From Limnephilus marmoratus (lineage: Eukaryota > Arthropoda > Insecta > Trichoptera > Limnephilidae), in contig OU862928.1 in assembly GCA_917880885.1 (NCBI GenBank), forward strand, positions 14,837,721 through 14,901,720: DNA of 64,000 nt, in the 5' to 3' direction. The notes below the pieces were generated by a model. The model was given only the letters and a program-made list of their open reading frames with translations. It ran no database searches and was not told the origin of the DNA. Each line of letters starts with the position of its first letter. Positions within the stretch are counted from its first letter, which is position 1. This document shows, in pieces, positions 1 through 11,248 of this stretch. The position numbers and the translations under genes are program-made.

Positions 1-795
1 TCTTCGAGATTATCTCCTTCTAGTATAGACCAGTCAGTGTTATATAGATAGTCGCATATTGCAACATAATTGGCTTTATTAAAGTTAGGATATTGTGTCT
101 GGTTTTTAATTTGGCATTTTATAGGGTTGCATAATACAGTAATATCTAAAGGTGGGTGATGAGAATCAGGGGCAAGAACTGAATCGAGTGATTTTTCAAC
201 TGCAGTTGACAAGTCGGTACAAAGTACAATATCTAGTAATCTATTATTGTCATTTTTTACATTGTTTAATTGAACTAGGTTAAGGAAATCACATAATTCA
301 ACTATTTCTTTTTCTGTGTCAGTTAAGCTAGAGTTTTGAGATAATGTAGAATTGTCGCGGGTGCCCCAGTTGATTTTTGGTACTATTTGGAAATTTATAC
401 GACAGTTGTTCAATATCCTCAAAATGACCTTTGTATACACTTATGTCTGATGATGGCGGAATATAAACACTGCCTATGATATTTTATTGATTTTTACCGT
501 TTAGTAAGATGAAAACTTGCTCCACATTACAATTTTTGGTTTTCAGAAGTTTTGAGGGATGTATCTTGTTGACAGCTATCATGACGCCACCGCCTCTGGA
601 TTTAGCGCTGGTTTGTTGACTTCTGTCAGACCGGTAAATATGATGGTGGGGTAGACCAAGCTCAGCAGAGTTAATGGATGGTTCCAGCCAGGTTTCCGTT
701 AGAATGAGAATGTCATGTGGCAGTGTCGGGGCATGTATTTTAAAGTCCTTAAGTTTAGTTTTCATGCCTCCGACATTTTGGTAATAGCACTTCAA
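1..795 (-). pseudogene. LINE-1 ORF2, N-terminal endonuclease fragment
   Basis: The open part at 484-795 begins MKCYYQNVGGM and contains LTETWL (the catalytic Glu region) and SRGGGVMIAV. This is the start of an exonuclease-endonuclease-phosphatase domain, which nicks target DNA during LINE insertion. Downstream (484 to 1) the homology continues in other frames (SVYIPPSS, then NWGT and later stretches), so at least one frameshift near 355-400 has broken it. The reverse transcriptase would lie left of the window. Confidence 0.75.
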
Positions 796-800
796 TTTGT

Positions 801-1655
801 TTACATTGTGTCGTTTTTTGGAAGGGTTGTAACAATAGTTGGTTTGGAGTTTATGTACTTTATGGTAAGGTTTGGTTCACCATTCTCTTGACGGTACAAT
901 AATTGCTTTCTTAGCTCCACCAATTGATTCCTTTGGAGGATGGTTAAGTCATTACTTACTTTGATTCCGTCTTTAAATTTGGTGCTATTACGTAAAAGAG
1001 TTCTTGGTGCGATATTGTTAGAAAATTCCAATTTAATTGGACGATTTTTGTTGGCAATTTTCTTGGCACCCAGTCGGAATACTTTGATGTTGATTAGATC
1101 TAATGACGGGTCGATAGTTTTTATAGCCGAAGTAACTTTGTCTCTATCTTCCGTAATGATGACTGCCTTTTCTTCAGACAAGCTCTCTGGAACGTTATAT
1201 AATATGACGTTTTTAGATCTGATGGCTCTATCTTCCATTTCGGTGACAATTTCGCCCATATTAATGTCAATCGGGTTGGTCCTGATGAGTTGCGTATTAT
1301 TTTTCATTGAATTTAATTCACCTTGTATTACTCCAAAATCAACAACCAATTCTGCAATCGTAGCCATAAGTTCGGTTGTTTTTGGTATTATTTTTACGAT
1401 ATTTTCCTTAGAGAATTTATTGCTTGGCTCATGAACGATTGAGATCAATCCACTGATTATCGCATTTACTTTGGTAATGTACTGAGAAGCGTTATCACTT
1501 AGAGCCATTGTTATTTTATTTTTTATATATATTTTTTTAAATAGTTTAGAACCCCTGGATTTTTGGTAGGGCGTGTAAGTACTACCTACTGCTGGCGGCG
1601 CGGGCGGTGTAGGTGCGGGCGCGGAGGGCTTATAACAACTGTCACTTGATAACAC
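801..1655 (-). CDS. LINE-1 ORF1 (nucleic-acid chaperone-like protein)
   Basis: Open frame of up to 284 codons. The first 25 or so are Pro/Ala-rich. The ATG at about 1507, preceded by a T-rich stretch, is a more plausible start, giving about 235 codons. The middle is helical and the C-terminal half contains RSKNVILYNVPES, the entry strand of the RRM-like fold seen in ORF1 proteins of L1/Jockey-type LINEs, followed by a basic domain. Such proteins bind element RNA. ORF2 starts 6 bp after it ends, the usual LINE order. Confidence 0.75.
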   Translation of the reverse strand: MLSSDSCYKPSAPAPTPPAPPAVGSTYTPYQKSRGSKLFKKIYIKNKITMALSDNASQYITKVNAIISGLISIVHEPSNKFSKENIVKIIPKTTELMATIAELVVDFGVIQGELNSMKNNTQLIRTNPIDINMGEIVTEMEDRAIRSKNVILYNVPESLSEEKAVIITEDRDKVTSAIKTIDPSLDLINIKVFRLGAKKIANKNRPIKLEFSNNIAPRTLLRNSTKFKDGIKVSNDLTILQRNQLVELRKQLLYRQENGEPNLTIKYINSKPTIVTTLPKNDTM

Positions 1656-1690
1656 TAATCCTGGTTTTATATACTTTTAATGCACTATAT

Positions 1691-2316
1691 ACGTTTCTGA
1701 TGATACGTATACTTTAAGCCAGTATTAATTTAATATAATTCGGTGAAACACTTTGAATTCAATTCTTTTTATGACTGATTTAGATGATTTTGTTAGGATA
1801 AAATAATGCGTGTGCACTCTCCGTATTGTTGTTGTTGTATTTTAATATTATTAACTTTTATAATTTATTCATAATATTATTAACTTATTAAACGACTTAC
1901 ACCAGGCCTGTCACTCATAACCGTAAATTAGAAATGGCATCGTTAATTAAAACCTTGCGCACACACATTAGCGAACTCACTCTTACATCATCTATCTCAC
2001 TCTTCAACACTCATGATCCGATTTCAGGCCCAATGTGGACTGTTAATTTTAAAAAAAAATATGTTTCACCATGACTATAAAGTTCAAATGGGATGGCGAC
2101 GTACAATTTTAGGCATGTTTTAGAAATACAGACCGCGTGCTAAATTTTCTAGAATCAAAAGGTACAAAGTGAGGGGCACATTTGTTTCCATCCAAATTTG
2201 AATGGAAGGCACTTCTAGAGTTATGATTAGCCCTAAAAGAAATCAATGGAAAAAGAAATATGTTTTAAATGAAGATAAACCACGGGGAAAGCTTATGAAT
2301 ACATAATTTATTTTAG
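1691..2316. other. Non-coding: AT-rich spacer and block U of unit 1
   Basis: No gene is recognisable. From about 1840 the sequence is block U, shared with 3421-3832 and 47463-47880. A weak ORF-like stretch that is open in unit 3 is interrupted by stops here. It ends in the TTTATTTTAG acceptor of exon A1. Confidence 0.7.
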
Positions 2317-2523
2317 TTCCATGTGAACTGAAGACATCCAATTCTGTAAACTTCCTGTGCAACGATTATACCTCTTCACCCATACCTTGCCCAAATAAGA
2401 TAGTTGATGGGAAAACCATTTACTTTACTTGTAAGCAAGGTTACAGCCGCGTTGAAGGAACGAACCAGCGGATAACCTGCAAAGGCGGCCAGTGGGACAA
2501 ACCTATACCCTCGTGCTCTCCAA
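2317..2523 (+). CDS. CCP/sushi exon A, copy 1 (207 bp, phase 1-1)
   Basis: Extracellular complement-control-protein (sushi) domain exon. It starts after TTTATTTTAG with two bases completing a split codon, has 68 full codons, and ends with one base before GTAAGT, so it is symmetric phase 1-1. Cysteines fall at codons 2, 14, 24, 38, 54 and 66, with Trp59 between the last two. The pattern FTCKQGY...ITC-GGQW...PSC matches cysteines II-IV of a CCP module, and the pair at 14/24 is extra. This is the most divergent copy: T1P, M13L, S17Y, S25P, I36F, G51R and R55K relative to the array consensus. It has no stop or frameshift. CCP modules mediate protein-protein binding in complement-like and immune protease proteins. 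The gene identity is unknown. Confidence 0.8.
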
Positions 2524-3074
2524 GTAAGTCACATGCTCAGTTCAATCATTTTTAAATTCAGTTCGTCTATTTGAATTCCGAATTTGTTTTCGTGAATACG
2601 TGAATAAATGCGAATCTTATTTGTTGAAAATAATCCACTTGCCGACATCCGATCGAGTTGATACTCATCAGATATAATTTATTCATTTATGAATACGTTG
2701 TTCTTACATATTATGTTTTACTCACCTGAGAACTATCTGGTTATAAAAACTCAGTCAATACACAAATAGGTTAAAAATATCATAAATCAATTAGTCAAAT
2801 TATGGAATTGTAAATTTTAACATTGCATAAACATTAAATAAAAAAACAATTGGAAATATAAAATTGAGAGAAGCAAGAGAAACAAGAAATACTAGAGACA
2901 CTAATGATGCGTAATATAATTAGCTGGACCTGCTTTTCAGCAATCGCAGAACATTTTTCTGAATCGTTAAAGATTTTATTGACAAAAATATCTACCTTGG
3001 CACATTCAATCATTTTACATAAACGTACATAATTCTATATCGAATTATGAAATCGAATTCTGTTATTCTGTCAG
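2524..3074. other. Intron between exon A1 and exon B1
   Basis: AT-rich, with no coding signal beyond the first 30 bases, where the exon A frame runs on to a stop. It starts GTAAGTCA and ends TTCTGTCAG. It is shared with 36088-36638 with scattered differences and small indels. The array monomers keep only its first ~110 bp, to ATAATCCAC. Confidence 0.7.
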
Positions 3075-3253
3075 GCAACGCTTATATGAAAGACGGCTGT
3101 CCTGTTGGATCCGTTATCATTCCAGTTTGTAAAGCTGAGTACAGTTCGAATAGAACTCTTGAAAACATGACGTGCCTGGATGGAACGTGGAACTTACAAA
3201 AACCAAAGTCGAATCTGAGGAAGGAAGATTTTAAAATAACACTTTCATTATAA
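3075..3253 (+). pseudogene. Exon B, copy 1: partial CCP-like exon, last Cys lost
   Basis: Begins after TTCTGTCAG with GC, which completes the split codon left by exon A (A+GC = Ser), so it is in phase with it. It encodes DGCPVGSVIIPVCKAEY, then NMTCLDGTWN: Cys, Cys, Cys, Gly-x-Trp, the second half of a CCP-type module. The expected last cysteine is replaced by Ser in QKPKS, no GT donor follows, and the frame runs on to a TAA at 3251. It could be a terminal exon but looks more like a decaying internal one. It is absent from the 467-bp array. Confidence 0.6.
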
Positions 3254-3832
3254 TCTGTTACTTCTTAGTCACTTTCTATTTCCTATCTGTGCATTACTTT
3301 TATCCATCGTGTATAAAGGGAAGTAATTAAGAAGTTCATCTCCGAATTACAACATAAATTTGTGTCTGTACACTTTTAATATTATTAACTTTTATAATTT
3401 ATTCATAATATTATTAACTTTTTAAACGACTTACACCAGGCCTGTCACTCATAAACCTAAATTAGATATGGAATCGTTAATTAAAACCTTTCGCACACAC
3501 ATTAGCGAACTCACTCTTACATCATCTATCTCACTCTTCAAAACTCACATATATTCTTCACCAAAGAATGAAGAACAACATAAGAAGTATCTTGTTGGCT
3601 TGTTTCGTGATCCGATTTCAGGCCCAATGTGAACTGTTAATTTTAAAAAAAATATGTGTTTCACTATGACTATAAAATTTCAAATGGGATGGCGACGTAC
3701 AATTTCAGGCATGTTTTAGAAATACAGACCGCGTGCTAAATTTTCTAGAATCAAAAGGTACAGTCACGGGCACATTTGTTTCCATTCAAATTTGAATGGA
3801 AGGCACTTCCAGAGTTATGATTATATTCTTTA
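3254..3832. other. Unit tail and block U of long unit 2
   Basis: No gene. From 3371 the unit repeats: AAACGACTTACACC from about 3423, and block U with the ~62-bp segment missing from unit 1. It ends at GATTATATTCTTTA (3832), where Helitron A is inserted. The unit resumes at 35783. Confidence 0.75.
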
Positions 3833-3879
3833 CTAGCTTTTCCCCGCGGCTTCGCTCGCATGGTATTAGGGAATTTCCA

Positions 3880-4375
3880 CTCAGCCTCCTCCACCTTCCC
3901 TCTCCCCACTCCACTCCCCCCATCAATCCCCCTCCCCCTCCACCCACCCCTCCCCCCCCACTCCCCCATCAACCCCTCCCTCCCCCTCCGCCCACCCCTT
4001 TCTCCGCCCCTTCCCCTTCCTTTCCTTTCCTCCCCCCTCTTCCACCAGACTCCGCCACCTCCACCTTCCCTCTCTCCACTCCACTCCCCCCATCAACTCC
4101 CTCACCCTCTCCCTCCACCCACCACTCACCTCACCCCCTACCCCTCCACATTCCCTTTCCCCACACCACTCCCCCCCATCAACCTCCTTACCCCCAATCC
4201 CCTACCCCTCCCCGCACCCTTCTCCATCCTTCCCCTTTCCCCTTCCTTCCCTCCTCCCTCTCCCTCCCCTAACCCCCTCCCCCACCCTCCTCCTCCTCCC
4301 CTTCACCAGTCCACCAACACCCTCCCAACACACCCTCCCCCCTCCCACTTCTCTCACTCACCTCTCGCATTCCAC
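3880..4375. repeat. Polypyrimidine (C/T-rich) low-complexity tract
   Basis: About 500 bp with almost no G on the + strand, made of CCCTCCC, CCACTCC and CCCCATCAACC-like motifs in irregular tandem order. It lies directly inside the Helitron A 3' end. Long open frames here (Pro/Ser/His-rich, or Gly/Arg-rich on the other strand) are compositional artefacts. It may be an expanded Helitron-internal minisatellite. Confidence 0.85.
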
Positions 4376-4407
4376 ACATTCATTTCCGATACATTCAGTT
4401 TTCTAAC

Positions 4408-4954
4408 TGTTGACGCAACTATGTATACCTATCTATATATCTTGTTCCATTTTTCTACCCTTCCTTTTATACCACAATTACCTGTCCCTACTGACAATAT
4501 TACCTACCGGACAACAATAAAAATCAATATGTCAGTGAGTCTGCTGTTATGCAGTTATGTACTGTGCAATGGTCCACGGTGATCTCTTGGTGCATTCAAC
4601 ATACATTATTAAGTCAGAAGTCTGTTATGTACTGTGCAATGGTCCACGGTGATCTATCGGTGCATTCAACATCTATTATTAAAGCAGTCTGTTAAAAGAA
4701 GCTGTGTCACGAACATCATTATTCTCTCAGTTTTATATAACATCGACCAGTTTATGGAAGCTTGTGCAGTGAGTGATTTAGTGCTCCCTCAGACCAATTA
4801 TATTGAGCAGAACATCAATCATAAGGGGTAAGTCAGTTTCCTTCTCCATTCCTCTGTTTACCATTCCCCATAGTTGTGTTAAGGTATTCACAAGCATAAC
4901 GTTTTTTTTAATATATTGACACAGTCCTCTCCACGTGTCGCATTTGCGATACCA
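4408..4954 (+). repeat. BEL-1 5' LTR
   Basis: Begins TGTTGACGCAAC and ends GCGATACCA, and matches 29242-29790. It contains two adjacent ~70-bp repeats (each with TATGTACTGTGCAATGGTCC), also present in the 3' LTR. The following bases TTTGGTCCATTACGAGCC are the likely primer-binding region, although the tRNA is not identified. Confidence 0.85.
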
Positions 4955-5089
4955 TTATTTGGTCCATTACGAGCCTGGATTAAACTAGAAAACATTAAAT
5001 TCATTACATTCTATAATTATTGTCGCCGTATACATTGGCTGTTTTCTGTGTTAAATAATAATATTTCACTAAACAAGAATTAATTTAAG

Positions 5090-7287
5090 ATGGCAGATAA
5101 GAAGATTGCCGTATTGAAAACTCGAAGGGATCGTTTTTAACTAGGATACAAATAACGCATCAATTAATATCTTTTATAAACACGGATGAAAAAAAAGGGA
5201 AACGTTTTTAAGCCGGTATGAAAAGGTTTTGGAATGGCTCGGAGAGGTAGAGTCATTACATAATGATATGGAAAATTTATTAATTGAATCGGACAACGCA
5301 AGTGATTGTAAGGAGATAGCAACAATCTCTGAACAATTAGATGTAATGGTCTTTGAAATTTCATCTGCAAAAAGACAGCAAAATTCAAACATTAAATCAG
5401 AACCAATTTCTGCAAATAGTATTGGCAACTTAAAATTACCCGCGATTCAAATAACACCATTTGATTCCAATGTAAAAAATTGGCATACCTTCCGTGCATT
5501 GTTCGAAAATCTAGTACTTAATAATAATATGTATACAGATATAGAGAAATTCCATCATTTAATTTCGTTACCGAGGGGAACTGCATTGAATTTAGTTAAA
5601 TCGTTACCATTAATTGCTGAGAATTACCCAATAGCTTTGAATATTCTGTTGCAAAAGTATGAAGATAGTAGATTATTATTTACTTTTTATGTAGACGAAA
5701 TGATGAATTTTAAACCATTACCTAATGAATCGATAAATGGATTAACACATATCTTAAACACTTTTCAAAAAAAAATTATCTGCTTTGAAAGCAATGAAAC
5801 ATGAAAATATATTTAGTAAGTTTGTTGCCCACATAATCTTACTATGTTTGGATCAAGACACCAGACGACAATTCGAAACGTCACTTACAAGAACACAATT
5901 ACCGGAAACATCTCAATTATTGGAATTTTTACACAATCAGATTAGAATTCTCGAAGCGTCTAACCCACTTACTGCAAACATACCTAAACCAAAGACGGCG
6001 GTTGCGCGAAAATCCTTATTGGCGGCGAATTCACTCACTCAATTTATAAATGTGAAAAATTTCTTGAAATGTCTCCCCTTGAAAGGAAAAATCGCATAAA
6101 ACATTTAAATCGATGTTTTAATTGTTTAAAGTTTCATCGATTTGGAGATTGTCAATCACAATCTAGTTGTAAAATTTATAACAAGCGGCACCATTCTATG
6201 TTGCATTTTGAAACACCCTCTACGGATGAAAAAGTGACCACGTCATTGACTGCCGTCACAAAGTCAAACGAAAATGTGAGCAACGCACCAAATGTGCTCT
6301 TGGGTACAGCGATTGTTCACATGCAAAATAAATTTGGCGCCTACGTTCCTGTACGTATCATCGTAGATAATGGAAGTCAAGTCTCCATTATCACGCAGAG
6401 CTGTGCCAAGAGACTAGGCTTATCTATAAGGAAATATAAGACTCCGTTAAATGGATTAGGACAGACAGCTGTTAACTCATGCACAGGTATAACCTCATGT
6501 GTTATCAAATCTGTCAAACAGCGAGCACCTATGTTATCTGCGACACCCATAGTAATTCAGGAAATTACTTCATGGATGCCCTCTGTCACACTAGATAAAG
6601 ATGTTAAATCGCGATTTCTCAATTTATCGTTAGCAGATCCAAGTTTTGATCAGCCGGGTAAAATAGATTTTCTACTCGGTGCCGATTTATATCCCAACAT
6701 TTTGGATGAACAATCACATATCGTTCGTTGAAACCCTAGTGCTTTAAATACAGTCTTTGGATATATTATTCTTGAGAAGGTTGGATGTCAATCGATCGAT
6801 TCATCGCCAACAGCACTTTTGACACTGTCCGACATGTCATTAAATGATACAATGAAAAATTTCTGGGAAATTGAAGAAGCTCCCGTCGTTTCTGATTTAA
6901 ACCCCGACAACACCAAGGCGGAAGAAATGTTTCAGAAGGAGCATTACAGACAGACGGATGGGAGATATGTGGTTCCGATTCTGTTAAAATCGGACAGTCC
7001 TCCACCGCAAAATACTTACAACTTGGCCGAATCGCGAATGCGCAAGCTGGAAAAGCGTTCTGATAGGGATGCGACGTTGGCGACTAGTTATAGGGATTTG
7101 CTTCATGAATATGAAAGTCTTAGTCACATGAAACGCGTAGCACCCAACTCTGGGGCAAATTATCTTCCCCATCATGCGGAAATCAATGGAAAAGGTAAAA
7201 TTCGCGTTGTCTTGATGGGTCTGCGAAGGCCTCCGATATGTCATTAAATGACATGCTATATAGCGGTCCAAAACTACAAACAGAAAT
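5090..7287 (+). pseudogene. BEL-1 gag, protease and RT start (broken)
   Basis: Structural and protease portion of a BEL/Pao polyprotein. An ATG at 5090 is followed by a stop within 17 codons. Open again from 5229 is a coiled N-terminus, then a DUF1759-type gag domain (LPAIQITPF..NVKNWHTFRALFE). At about 6100-6210 a CCHC-like region (CFNCLKFHRFGDC) follows, and then a retropepsin-like DUF1758 domain at about 6330-6720 in which the catalytic triad reads Asp-Asn-Gly (VDNGSQ) instead of Asp-Ser/Thr-Gly. After a stop at 6729 the linker and RT start continue to LPHHAEINGKGKIRVV. Frameshifts at about 5790, 6080 and 7215. LINE-2 interrupts it at 7287. Not functional. Confidence 0.8.
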
Positions 7288-7661
7288 ACCATACATATCT
7301 ACCTACCTCTACCAAGTCTAGTGTTGACATATTTTTTGTCTACGTAAAATTATCAAAAATCATCAAACAAAGCAATAGTGAGCTAAGTCTAAAGTGCTCA
7401 AATTTTACAAACTGTATACCGCGCATCAGACCAACGAATTTTTATTGTGTGAAGTGGCCTGCTTTAGTATTTTTTACCTACATTTTAAAAACTGCCACGA
7501 AGTGTCAAACTCTACCCACTGGAAAAAATAAACTGTTATAAAACACAAATAGTTCGAAGAAATCTAAGTGACGCTAAAGTGATACCGATTACTGTCCTAT
7601 AATAATATTATCCATTTACAAATCACTTTTTTACGTAAAGATCGTATAAAACAATATTATC

Positions 7662-8816
7662 ATGAATACAAAGTGCATTGTTTGCGAAAAAAATATCGAC
7701 AATCCATCAGATTTTATATGCTGTGGTGTATGTGGAAAAAATTACCACCATATATGCGCAGAAATTACTGAAACGACACGCCGCAGTGCCAGGAGTCTGT
7801 TATGGAAATGCAAAAAATGTGTAAAAAATGTTAAAAATAACAAACCAAAGCATACGAGTAATGATATGTTATCAATCATCGAAGAAGAACCGCCATCTAT
7901 TATCAAACAAGCAAAACAGTTTACCCAACCGCCGAAACCTGAACTATCAAATCAATCAGTCGACACAGAAAACTTACCATCCGAAAATATAGATGGCGCC
8001 AATAGTCTCTTAACCTCCCAATTATTTATAAAAGAGTTGACAGATTTTAAAACATCCATAATGAAATTCGTGGAGGAAAAATTTATTTTATATGCAAATA
8101 AATATGAAGCTCTCATATCACAAAATAACGAAATAATAAAATCTATCCAATTTATGGCAGATCAACAAGAAGACCTAAGAAAACGGATAAATGTTATGGA
8201 AAAGGCACAAGAAATAGTCAACGAAGAATTAACTGCACAAAAAAATCACAACAATTTACTACTAAATACTATTTCTAAACAAGATGAAAAAATTGACAAA
8301 TTGGAGTATCTTAGCCAAATTTGTAACATCGAGATTAGAGGTGTTCCGGAGTCCGACATTGAAAATAATACAGAAGTTGTCAAAAAAATCTCTAAAATCA
8401 TCAACTACGAAAATACCGACGTGCATTCTGTAATTACAAAAGTCTACAGGCTGGGGCCGAAATTCTCCGACAAAAATCCAAGACCTATCGTAGCGACATT
8501 CAATACCATAACATCGCGGAATGACTTCCTATCCAAATTCAAAACCTACAAGAAATCCACAACCAGTATGACAAATAAAATAAATACAAGGGACCTAGGA
8601 TTATCGCAAGCCGCCAAACGCATTTACGTATCAGATCAACTAACTCAAAAAGGAAAATTTTTATTATCTCAAACAAAAAAATTTGCTAAAGATAATAATT
8701 ATAAATACTATTGGTCCACCGGAGGGCGCATACTTTTGAGACAAACTGATACCTCCAAGATAATCTCAATAATTAATATTGCTGACCTGGACCGTGAAAA
8801 ACGTCACATACTGTGA
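7662..8816 (+). CDS. LINE-2 ORF1: PHD-finger plus coiled coil plus RRM-like domain
   Basis: Intact 384-codon frame. Residues ~5-50 have CxxC..CxxC..H..C..CxxC spacing (CIVCEKN..FICCGVCGKNYHHIC..WKCKKC), a PHD-type zinc finger as found in ORF1 of CR1-like and some Jockey-like elements. Residues ~125-215 are strongly heptad-like (coiled coil). Residues ~220-370 carry the RRM/C-terminal fold with EIRGVPES, VYRLG and a Lys-rich end. It is predicted to bind RNA and to multimerise. It is followed by the defective ORF2. Confidence 0.8.
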   Translation: MNTKCIVCEKNIDNPSDFICCGVCGKNYHHICAEITETTRRSARSLLWKCKKCVKNVKNNKPKHTSNDMLSIIEEEPPSIIKQAKQFTQPPKPELSNQSVDTENLPSENIDGANSLLTSQLFIKELTDFKTSIMKFVEEKFILYANKYEALISQNNEIIKSIQFMADQQEDLRKRINVMEKAQEIVNEELTAQKNHNNLLLNTISKQDEKIDKLEYLSQICNIEIRGVPESDIENNTEVVKKISKIINYENTDVHSVITKVYRLGPKFSDKNPRPIVATFNTITSRNDFLSKFKTYKKSTTSMTNKINTRDLGLSQAAKRIYVSDQLTQKGKFLLSQTKKFAKDNNYKYYWSTGGRILLRQTDTSKIISIINIADLDREKRHIL

Positions 8817-9483
8817 CTGACGATACAAAGTACTGTGCTCCTACTTCACTCCTGTGCAGTTGCATCCTTGATGTTAACTTATTTATCTCACCAAACAATT
8901 CCCAACAGATATACCTACCTTGTTATTATCCATTATATGGTTTTAATATACTTTAATATTGTTAATTCTAAAATCATAACTTTTTTACCTGTTTTTTTCA
9001 TGTTTCACACCACGATTTTCGACAAGATAACACACACTCAAAATGATGTACTATCCTTCTTCCTATTATTATTATTTAGATCGATTGTTGTTTTTTGTTT
9101 TTTTTTCATATTAGTCACACAACCACCATGATATTTTACACGAGATATTATGTGTTCTTTTCTCATCTACCAAGCTTATCTGATTTTAATACAGTTAGTG
9201 AGAATATATTATGTAATCCTATATTTACAGCAAATCTATACCCAATGTATATAATACACATTATCATCCAACTTATTTATGTTGCAATTATTATTGATTT
9301 AAATTTTTTTATTAACTTGAACAAGATGAAACTGATCTATATTTACTTTAAATATTTCCATCTACAAATTAACTTCTCTAATCACTGCTATCTTAGTACA
9401 ATCATAAACACAACTAATATATGTATTAAATATCTTATCTTACAGCACCTTTTGCACCTTTTGATTACCAAATCTAAAATTAA

Positions 9484-11248
9484 TAAATCTTCCGTAATTA
9501 AATCTCTATACATCAATAATTCAAACTCTCAAGTCCCCAAAAACATGGCAAACTTTGCCAATAGCTATTTTACATCTGTAGGAGACACACTTGCTAAAAA
9601 AATTCTCGTTAAATGTAATACAACGGAAACTGATCTCGCCAATTTACCTATCCCTAATCTCGGTCACAAAATAACCTTAATCGAAACATCATCAAACGAA
9701 GTCATGAAGATAATTGACGACCTCAAGTCATCAAAAGCATGTGGTCCCGATAAGATTTCATCAAATCTGCTAAAAATTATTAAATCACACATAGCCATAC
9801 CGATTGCGTTCATTTCAAATCTAAGCTTTAAAACAGGTAAATTCCCCAATCATTTAAAACACTCAATCGTTATATTACTGCACAAGAATGGGGACAAATC
9901 ACAGATAAACAATTACAGGCCTATTTCCTTGCTCAATTCTGTCTCAAAAATTATTGAGAAAATTGTAAAGAACCGTCTCAGTCATTATCTTGAAATTAAC
10001 AACATCCTCTCTAGTAGACAGTACGGCTTTCGCAATGGTTTAGGCACTGAAAACGCTATTGCTATTTTGACAAAAATCATTTCTAGTAATCTAGACAAAG
10101 GGATTAAATGCATTGCAGTCTTTTTAGATTTAGCCAAAGCATTTGACACTATATCCCATAAAATTTTGTTGAATAAACTACAGCGAATTGGAATACATGG
10201 TCAACTATTTAAATGGTTGGTTAGTTATCTAGAAAATAGAAGCCAAAGAGTGGATATTAACGGTACTCTAAGCGATCCAGCCAATATTAAATATGGTGTA
10301 CCTCAAGGAAGTACTCTAGGACCACTTTTATTTAATGTTTATATAAATGATGTATGTAATAGTTCCTTCGCAGACCACATAATTACCTTTGCAGATGATA
10401 CAGTTTTATTATTTGAAGGCAAAACCTGGAATGAATCTCACCGTAAAGCAGAAATTGGTACAAACAAAGTCAAACAGTTGCTAGATAGCAATCTCCTCAC
10501 TCTAAACTCGGATAAAACTAAATTCATCTGTTTCAGTCCAACCCAGGCGGGTCAACCAAAAGAAATTCATAACATTATTATACACCATTGCAACGACATA
10601 ACTACATGTAAATGCAATACCTTGGAATGTGTAGACAGTATTAAATATCTTGGAATTATCATTGATAAATTTCTGAGATGGGATAAACATATAGACTTAA
10701 CTTCCGCAAAGGTCAGGAAACTTACACATCTATTCATGGCAATTAGAAATATTCTCTGCGTAAAAGACATGAAACGAATTTACTTTGCCATGTGTAATTC
10801 CATATTAGATTATGCATCCTTAGGTTGGGGCGGTTGTACTAAAACAATACTTGATCCCTTAGCAAAATCTCAGAAATCACTTCTAAGAGTCATACTCAAA
10901 AAACCGTTCAGATACCCCAGCGATTCATTGTTTGAAGAGTTTCGTGTTCTTGATGTAAGGCAATTATATATTAGGAAAATCATAATACATACTCAAAAAC
11001 AGCGGCTCCACTACACTTCCATAGACCATTATCATGACACCAGACATGCAAAGAGGAACCCAGTAATTCCTCCCAACACTTAATCATCCTTAGCTCAAAG
11101 ACAATTTTCATACTTAGGCCCTAAATTGCTTAATCTTATACCCGATGCTTGGAAATCAAAAAGTGATAGCATTCTGCGTAATTTGGTAAATGATTGGCTT
11201 CTGGTCTTGGGGAGAGCTGAATGCGAAAATATGTTAAACAACAGTCAT
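9484..11248 (+). pseudogene. LINE-2 ORF2: reverse transcriptase, endonuclease deleted
   Basis: Reads through pre-RT, RT and thumb: SKACGPDKISSNLL, NNYRPISLLNSVSKI, AVFLDLAKAFDTISH, YGVPQGSTLGPLLF, FADDTVLLFEG. The catalytic FADD is intact. One in-frame TAA at 11081 precedes a further ~55 codons that end at ...NSH. Upstream, 8817-9483 holds no endonuclease motifs, and the ~670 bp there is too short for the expected domain. The longer open frame reaching back to 9095 is uncharacterised AT-rich sequence. Confidence 0.8.

Larger units (their letters stand above)
1..1690 (-). mobile_element. LINE-1: 5' part of a non-LTR retrotransposon
   Basis: Minus-strand 5' part of a non-LTR (Jockey/CR1-type) retrotransposon running off the left edge. 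It carries an ORF1 with an RRM-like segment followed at once by the start of an ORF2 endonuclease. The 5' end lies near 1690, just before the long exon-A/exon-B repeat unit begins. It is a relic, because the endonuclease frame is broken. Confidence 0.8.
1840..3370 (+). repeat. Long CCP repeat unit 1 (block U + exon A + exon B)
   Basis: First full copy of the ancestral ~1.5-kb unit. It contains an AT-rich lead and block U (about 1887-2245, from AAACGACTTACACCAGGCC to GGAAGGCACTTCTAGAG), then GCCCT...AAATCAATGG, exon A (2317-2523), a ~550-bp intron, exon B (3075-3253) and an AT-rich tail. The same order recurs from 3371. Unit 1 lacks a ~62-bp piece of block U that is present in units 2 and 3. 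Confidence 0.85.

Noticed and set aside
3751..4582. Long Pro/Ser-rich and Gly/Arg-rich frames
   Set aside because: Products of the C/T-rich low-complexity tract, running into the BEL-1 LTR.
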